Position numbers and translations under genes: made by a program
Source of the DNA: JBFKQC01 sp041627895
GTDB lineage: Bacteria; Pseudomonadota; Alphaproteobacteria; Rhodobacterales; Rhodobacteraceae
DNA length: 9,195 bases
Assembly: GCA_041627895.1 (NCBI GenBank)
Contig: JBFKQC010000107.1
Coordinates: 1 to 9,195, forward strand
Direction: 5' to 3'
Shown: positions 4,905-9,195 of the stretch, in pieces
How positions within the stretch are numbered: position 1 is the stretch's first letter
Layout of the letters: the number at the start of each line of letters is the position of its first letter
The notes under the pieces: model-generated
The model's input: the letters and a program-made list of their open reading frames with translations, nothing else
Database searches by the model: none
What the model was told of the DNA's origin: nothing

Positions 4905-7321
4905 CGCAGGGTCGGCGCGGCCTGCGTCGGGTCCTCGGGCCAGGGATGCCTGGGATAGCGCCCGCGCATGTCCTTGCGCACGTCGCCGTAGGCCCCGGCC
5001 CAGAACCCCGGCAGATCGTCGGTCACGGCCACCGGCCGGCCCGCGGGCGACAGCAGCGTCACCTTCAGCGCCAGCCTTCCGGGGCCGACGACCGGGTGCC
5101 GGGCGACCCCGAGCATCTCCTGCAGCCGCACGGCGATCTCGGGCACCCCGCCGGCATAGTCGATCGGCACGCGCCGGCCGAGCGGCGTCACGTAGGCGCC
5201 CGGTGCCAGCCGGTCCACCGTCTGCACCCCGTCCCAGCCGAGCCGCGCCCGAAGCGGGTCGAGAAGGTCCAGCGCCCGCAGTTCGGCCTCGGTCGCGACA
5301 CCGCCGAGACAGGGCAGAAGCCAGTCCGCCAGCGCCGCCGCCAGTCCCTCGTCCGAGCAATCCGGCAGCGCCACGCCCTGGCCGCGCAACAGCTCGACCC
5401 GCGCCTGCAGCCGCCGCGCCGCGTCGCTCCATGGCAGCCCCAGATCGCGCACGCCGTCCAGCATCGCCCGCGCAACGGCCTCGTGCGGCGCGTCGTCCCA
5501 GTGCCGGTCCGCCAGCACCAGCGCGCCGAAGCGCTCCTGCCGCCGCGCCACCACCCGGCGCTCGCGCCGCGACCATTCGCAGAGGTCGGACCAGCCGATC
5601 CGGTCGCCATGGATCTCGCGCAGCTCGGCCTCGGTGATCGCGACCGCCTGGCGCACCCGCGCCTCGCGCCCGGCGCCGTCCAGATCGGTCGCCACCATCA
5701 GCCGCGCGCCGGCGAGCGCGTCGGCGGCATCCATCGCGGCGCCGGTTCCGCCCGACAGCACCCAGCGCGGATCGTCGCCCGGACGGCGCAGTCCGACCCG
5801 ATCGGGATAGGCCAGCGCCGCCATCGCGCCCGCGCTCAGCCCCGCGCGCCCGCCGGACGGCGCGATCCTCGCAAGCCGCCGGGCCTCAGCGCCGATCCGT
5901 TCCAGCGCGCCGCGGGCGGCGCCGTGGCGCGCCGGATCGCCCAGCGCGGCCAGCCGCGGCGCCAGGTCCGCCCCGGCGCCGGCCATCGGATCGCGCTCGT
6001 TCAGCAGCGCCGCCAGCCGGGCCGCCCCGGGCCCCGCGACGGCGAGCATATGCGCCAGCCGCGGATGCAGCGGCATCGCCGCCAGAACGCGCCCGTGGCC
6101 GGTGATCGCGCCGCTCTCGTCCAGCGCGCCCAGATCGCGTAGCAGCCGCTCCGCCCCGGCCCAGGCGCCCTCGGGCGGCGGGGTCAGGAACGCCAGCCCG
6201 CGCGTCCCCCGCGCGCCCCAGAGCGCCAGTTCCAGCACCAGCCCCGCCAGGTCCGCCGCGGCGATCTCGGGCGGTGCGAATGCCGCCAGCGCGCCGTCCT
6301 CGCCGCGGGTCCAGAGCTTCCAGCACATGCCCGGCGCGACCCGGCCGGCCCGGCCCTGGCGCTGTGCCGCCTCGGCCCGGGTCACACGCTCGGTGACCAG
6401 CCGCGACATCCCGCGCCCCGGGTCGAACCGCGCCCGCCGGGCGCGTCCGGCGTCGACCACGATCCGAACGTCCTCGATGGTCAGCGCGGTCTCGGCGATC
6501 GCGGTGGCCAGCACCACCTTGCGGCCCGTCCGCGCCGGCGCCACCGCCGCCCGCTGCGCCGCGAAGGGCAGGGCGCCGTAAAGCGGCCTGACCGCAACCT
6601 CCGCCGGCAGGTCGCCCAGCAGGGCCGCCACCCGCCTGATCTCGCCCTCGCCCGGCAGGAACACCAGCACGCCGCCCGCGGCCCCGGCCAGGGCCTGCCG
6701 CACCAGCCCCGCCACCGCGGCCTCGAACCGCGTCTCCTTCGGAACCGGCCGGTCGAGCCAGCGCGCCTCGACCGGAAAGCTCTGCCCTTCCGAGGTGATC
6801 ACCGGCGCGTCGTCCAGCATCGCGGCCACCGGCGCCGCGTCCAGTGTCGCCGACATCACCAGGATCGACAGGTCCTCGCGCAGGGCGCCCCGCGCCTCCC
6901 ATGCCAGCGCCAGGCCCAGATCGGCGTTCAGCGAGCGTTCGTGAAACTCGTCGAAGATCAGCGCGCCGATGCCGTCGAGCGCCGGGTCCGCCTGGATCAT
7001 CCGCGTCAGGATGCCCTCGGTCACCACCTCGATCCGGGTGGCCCGCGACACCTTCGTCGCGCCGCGCATCCGGTAGCCCACGGTCTCGCCCGGGCGCTCG
7101 CCCAGCGTCTCGGCCATCCGCTCGGCCGCGGCCCGCGCCGCCAGCCGCCGCGGTTCCAGCATCACGATCCGGCCCTGCACCAGCCCGGATTGCAGGATCG
7201 CCAGCGGCACCCGCGTGGTCTTGCCGGCCCCGGGCGGCGCCTGCAGCACGGCGCGGCCGTCGCGCCGGAGCGCGGCGACGAGATCGGGCAGAATGCTGTC
7301 GATGGGCAACGGATCGGGCAC
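4886..7321 (-). CDS. hrpB: ATP-dependent helicase HrpB
   Basis: HrpB is a DEAH-like superfamily 2 helicase, related to RNA helicases and without a firmly known cellular role in most bacteria. Numbering from the GTG at 7321 (811 residues), Walker A PPGAGKTT is at 29-36 and the Walker B form DEFH at 124-127, typical of HrpB. Motif III SAT is at 157-159 and motif VI QRQGRAGR at 320-327. The HrpB-specific C-terminal domain fills about the last 130 residues and ends in PGFWAGAYGDVRKDMRGRYP and PWPEDP, so the protein is complete. The GTG start is preferred. It lies 7 bases after the stop of the upstream DUF3108 gene, has AAGGG (minus strand, 7326-7330) in front, and puts LPIDSILPDL near the N-terminus as in relatives. 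An ATG at 7357 would add 12 residues and overlap the upstream gene by 29 bases. Confidence 0.95.
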   Translation of the reverse strand: MPDPLPIDSILPDLVAALRRDGRAVLQAPPGAGKTTRVPLAILQSGLVQGRIVMLEPRRLAARAAAERMAETLGERPGETVGYRMRGATKVSRATRIEVVTEGILTRMIQADPALDGIGALIFDEFHERSLNADLGLALAWEARGALREDLSILVMSATLDAAPVAAMLDDAPVITSEGQSFPVEARWLDRPVPKETRFEAAVAGLVRQALAGAAGGVLVFLPGEGEIRRVAALLGDLPAEVAVRPLYGALPFAAQRAAVAPARTGRKVVLATAIAETALTIEDVRIVVDAGRARRARFDPGRGMSRLVTERVTRAEAAQRQGRAGRVAPGMCWKLWTRGEDGALAAFAPPEIAAADLAGLVLELALWGARGTRGLAFLTPPPEGAWAGAERLLRDLGALDESGAITGHGRVLAAMPLHPRLAHMLAVAGPGAARLAALLNERDPMAGAGADLAPRLAALGDPARHGAARGALERIGAEARRLARIAPSGGRAGLSAGAMAALAYPDRVGLRRPGDDPRWVLSGGTGAAMDAADALAGARLMVATDLDGAGREARVRQAVAITEAELREIHGDRIGWSDLCEWSRRERRVVARRQERFGALVLADRHWDDAPHEAVARAMLDGVRDLGLPWSDAARRLQARVELLRGQGVALPDCSDEGLAAALADWLLPCLGGVATEAELRALDLLDPLRARLGWDGVQTVDRLAPGAYVTPLGRRVPIDYAGGVPEIAVRLQEMLGVARHPVVGPGRLALKVTLLSPAGRPVAVTDDLPGFWAGAYGDVRKDMRGRYPRHPWPEDPTQAAPTLRAKPRR

Positions 7322-7328
7322 GGCGCCC

Positions 7329-8051
7329 TTATCGGCGATCGATCGCGGCAACGCCATAGAGCGAGGCGAATTCCACCCGCTCGACCTGCAGCCGCTCGCC
7401 GGGTCCGGCCCGGTAGGTCAGCACGAAATCGAACTTGCGGTGCCGGGCGAGTTCCCTTTCGGTAAAGCCCTCGAGCCGCTGGTAGATGCCGGCGCAATAG
7501 GGCAGCCCGTCGGCCTCGCCCGCGACCTGCATCGCGATCCGGCTGCGCCGCCGCCCGTCGAACATGAACAGGTCCAGCCGGCAGGCCTCGTCGCGGGTCA
7601 CGTCCCGCAGCATCGCGTAGATGCCGGTCAGCGGATCGACCGTGCCGCCCTGGGTCGCCGGGTCCGGCGTGTCGCCGGCGGCCGCGCGCGGCGAGGCATA
7701 GTGCACCACCCGCGGCACGCCGTCCTCATAGGCCAGTTCCGCCTCGGAGCTGCGCCGCCCGGTATCGGCGGCCTCCAGGTAGCGCTCGGGGCGGAAGCCC
7801 TCGCGCCCGCGCTGCCCGTCGGCCCGGCCGCGATAGGAAAACCTGCGGAACGCGCTGACCAGCCCGACGCTGCGGATGAGCGCGGCCACCGCATAGCGCC
7901 CGTCCGCCTCGTTCGCCTCGATGGTCAGTTCGCCCGCGGTGATGCCGCGCAGCTTCAGCGCGTAGACCGCCGCGCCGTCCGCGGCCCGCGCCGCCGGTGC
8001 GAAGACGCAGCCCAGCGCCGCCGCCAATGACAATGCCCAGTACCGGATCAC
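7329..8051 (-). CDS. exported DUF3108 domain protein
   Basis: The 240-residue protein opens with a signal peptide, basic near Arg3 with a core ALSLAAALGCVFAPA. A likely cut follows ARA (residue 23, before ADG), so the mature protein should be periplasmic or membrane-associated. Cys15 lies in the core, but ALGC is not a proper lipobox. The rest matches the DUF3108 pattern: YALKLRGITAGELTI (30-44), SAFRRFSYRGRADG (66-79), VDPLTGIYAMLR (138-149), FDGRRR (165-170), cysteines at 157 and 186, and a strand-rich end. The function is unknown; a beta-rich envelope protein is inferred. The GTG start is supported by GGGAG (minus strand, 8059-8063), seven bases upstream, and by the signal peptide beginning there. 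The frame stays open up to 8240 but that part overlaps meaB antisense. It is first of a two-gene unit with hrpB. Confidence 0.85.
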   Translation of the reverse strand: MIRYWALSLAAALGCVFAPAARAADGAAVYALKLRGITAGELTIEANEADGRYAVAALIRSVGLVSAFRRFSYRGRADGQRGREGFRPERYLEAADTGRRSSEAELAYEDGVPRVVHYASPRAAAGDTPDPATQGGTVDPLTGIYAMLRDVTRDEACRLDLFMFDGRRRSRIAMQVAGEADGLPYCAGIYQRLEGFTERELARHRKFDFVLTYRAGPGERLQVERVEFASLYGVAAIDRR

Positions 8052-8163
8052 CCCGGATCTCCCGAAACCGCCTGCACGGGCTGGACATTGCCGGACCGAA
8101 CCGGGCAAGACAACGCCCAGCCGCCGGGGTTCGGGCGGCATCGGCGTGAAAGGGCCGACGCGC
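8052..8163. promoter_or_regulatory. divergent promoter region, DUF3108-hrpB / meaB
   Basis: This 112-bp gap must start transcription both ways. GCCGCC...GGCGGC with an 8-base spacer lies at about 8119-8138 and could form a hairpin in the meaB leader. I see no convincing -35/-10 pair on either strand. GTG at 8146 is an alternative meaB start. Confidence 0.35.
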
Positions 8164-9159
8164 ATGGCCGGAATCGACATCGAGGACCTCGCTCGCCGGG
8201 TCGCCGCCGGCGAACGCCGCGCGCTGGCCCGCGCGATCACCCTGGTCGAAAGCCGCCGCGCCGATCACCGTGATCTTGCCGCGGCGCTGATCGACCGGCT
8301 GCGCCCGCTCGGGCGCCAGGCGCTCAGGATCGGGCTGTCCGGCACGCCCGGCGTCGGCAAGTCCAGCTTCATCGAGGCGTTCGGCACGATGCTGACCGGG
8401 CAGGGCCTTCGCGTCGCGGTGCTGGCGGTCGATCCCTCCTCGGCGCGCACCGGCGGCTCGATCCTCGGCGACAAGACCCGGATGGAGCGGCTCGCGCGCG
8501 AGCCCCGCGCCTTCATCCGCCCCTCGCCCAGCCAGACGCATCTCGGCGGCGTGGCGCGGCGCTCGCGCGAGGCGGTGGCGCTTTGCGAGGCGGCGGGCTT
8601 CGACCTGGTGCTGATCGAGACGGTGGGCGTCGGCCAGTCGGAAACCGTGGTGGCGGAAATGTCCGACCTCTTCGTCCTGCTGATCGCGCCGGCGGGCGGC
8701 GACGAATTGCAGGGCGTCAAGCGCGGCATCATGGAAATCGCCGACCTGATCCTGGTCAACAAGGCCGACGGCGACCTGAAACCCGCCGCGACCCGCACCG
8801 CAGCGGACTATGCCCAGGCGCTGCGGCTTCTGCGCCGCCGCCCGCAGGACCCCAAGGGCTTTCCGAAGACCATGCTGGTCTCGGCCCTGGTTGAAACCGG
8901 GCTGGCCGAGGCCTGGGCCGAGATGCAGGCGCTCGCCGACTGGCGCAGGGCGGAAGGCCACTGGCAATCCCGCCGCGCCGCGCAGGCGCGGCACTGGTTC
9001 GAGGAAGAGGTACGCCAGGGCCTGCTCGCCCGGCTGGCCGACGACCCGGCAACCCGCGCCCGGATGACCGATCTCGGCCGCGCCGTCGCCGGGGGCAGGA
9101 CCAGCCCCACCGCGGCGGCCGCCGAGGTGCTCGCCCGCCTGAACGCCCCGGCGCCCTGA
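8164..9159 (+). CDS. meaB: MeaB, methylmalonyl-CoA mutase-associated G3E-type GTPase
   Basis: MeaB is a P-loop GTPase that binds methylmalonyl-CoA mutase, gates loading of adenosylcobalamin and protects the enzyme from inactivation. The mutase works in propionyl-CoA metabolism and, in some Alphaproteobacteria, in the ethylmalonyl-CoA pathway. Numbered from the ATG at 8164 (331 residues, near the family norm), Walker A GTPGVGKS is at 60-67. The switch segment DPSSARTGGSILGDKTRM is at 90-107, ETVGVGQSE at 152-160 and the guanine-specificity motif NKAD at 199-202. The helical dimerisation tail (FEEEVRQGLLARL) is present. The ATG start is preferred: AAGGG at 8150-8154 lies upstream and the family N-terminus fits. 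GTG at 8146 would add six residues. The mutase gene is not in the window and may lie beyond the right edge or elsewhere. ArgK is an older name for this family. Confidence 0.94.
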   Translation: MAGIDIEDLARRVAAGERRALARAITLVESRRADHRDLAAALIDRLRPLGRQALRIGLSGTPGVGKSSFIEAFGTMLTGQGLRVAVLAVDPSSARTGGSILGDKTRMERLAREPRAFIRPSPSQTHLGGVARRSREAVALCEAAGFDLVLIETVGVGQSETVVAEMSDLFVLLIAPAGGDELQGVKRGIMEIADLILVNKADGDLKPAATRTAADYAQALRLLRRRPQDPKGFPKTMLVSALVETGLAEAWAEMQALADWRRAEGHWQSRRAAQARHWFEEEVRQGLLARLADDPATRARMTDLGRAVAGGRTSPTAAAAEVLARLNAPAP

Positions 9160-9182
9160 TCCGGCCGAAAGCATCCCGGCGC

Positions 9183-9195
9183 GGGGGGGGGGGGG
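9183..9195 (+). repeat. terminal G13 homopolymer
   Basis: The last 13 bases are all G and run to the window edge, 23 bases after the meaB stop. The sequence cannot be followed further. A contig end at a homopolymer, or a poly-G sequencing artefact, is as likely as a genuine long G tract. Confidence 0.7.

Noticed and set aside
4510..5637. Plus-strand 375-residue Arg/Pro/Ala-rich frame running from the gap into hrpB antisense
   Set aside because: Low-complexity composition, no ribosome-binding site and no domain; two thirds of it is antisense to hrpB.
7726..9174. Minus-strand 482-residue frame opposite meaB
   Set aside because: Antisense of meaB in a high-GC frame; MeaB carries complete GTPase motifs on the plus strand.

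Overview
The window is GC-rich DNA with dense genes, third codon positions that are mostly G or C, and protein families and sequence style typical of Alphaproteobacteria. It most resembles the Rhodobacterales/Paracoccaceae group (inference from family resemblance only; there is no rRNA or marker gene here). It appears to be chromosomal. I see no transposase, integrase, phage gene, tRNA, rRNA or CRISPR array. The right edge runs into a 13-base G homopolymer, which suggests a contig end.

Layout, left to right. An alpha/beta-hydrolase (84-869, minus) diverges across a relatively AT-rich 297-bp gap from a small RTX-type calcium-binding protein (1167-1958, plus). The RTX start codon sits just behind a run of nine G. 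The RTX gene converges, through a strong hairpin, on an exported metallo-beta-lactamase-fold hydrolase (2031-2855, minus). That gene diverges from a decarboxylating 6-phosphogluconate dehydrogenase (3013-4428, plus). A 457-bp stretch with no supportable gene follows (4429-4885); it holds a 16-bp perfect palindrome and one arm of a 15-bp inverted repeat. Next is a minus-strand pair: an exported DUF3108 protein (7329-8051) and the helicase HrpB (4886-7321), read from upstream to downstream and apparently translationally coupled. Diverging from this pair is the GTPase MeaB (8164-9159, plus), chaperone of methylmalonyl-CoA mutase.

The genes do not form one pathway. 6-phosphogluconate dehydrogenase is central carbon metabolism, MeaB serves propionyl-CoA/methylmalonyl-CoA metabolism, HrpB is an RNA-helicase-like ATPase, and the RTX, MBL-fold and DUF3108 proteins are predicted to leave the cytoplasm. 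Partner genes (zwf/pgl, methylmalonyl-CoA mutase, type I secretion exporters) are not in the window. I find no convincing new multi-gene system. The points most worth checking are the G9 tract at the RTX start, perfect palindromes in three non-coding gaps, the inverted repeat at the 3' end of hrpB, and the DUF3108-hrpB coupling.
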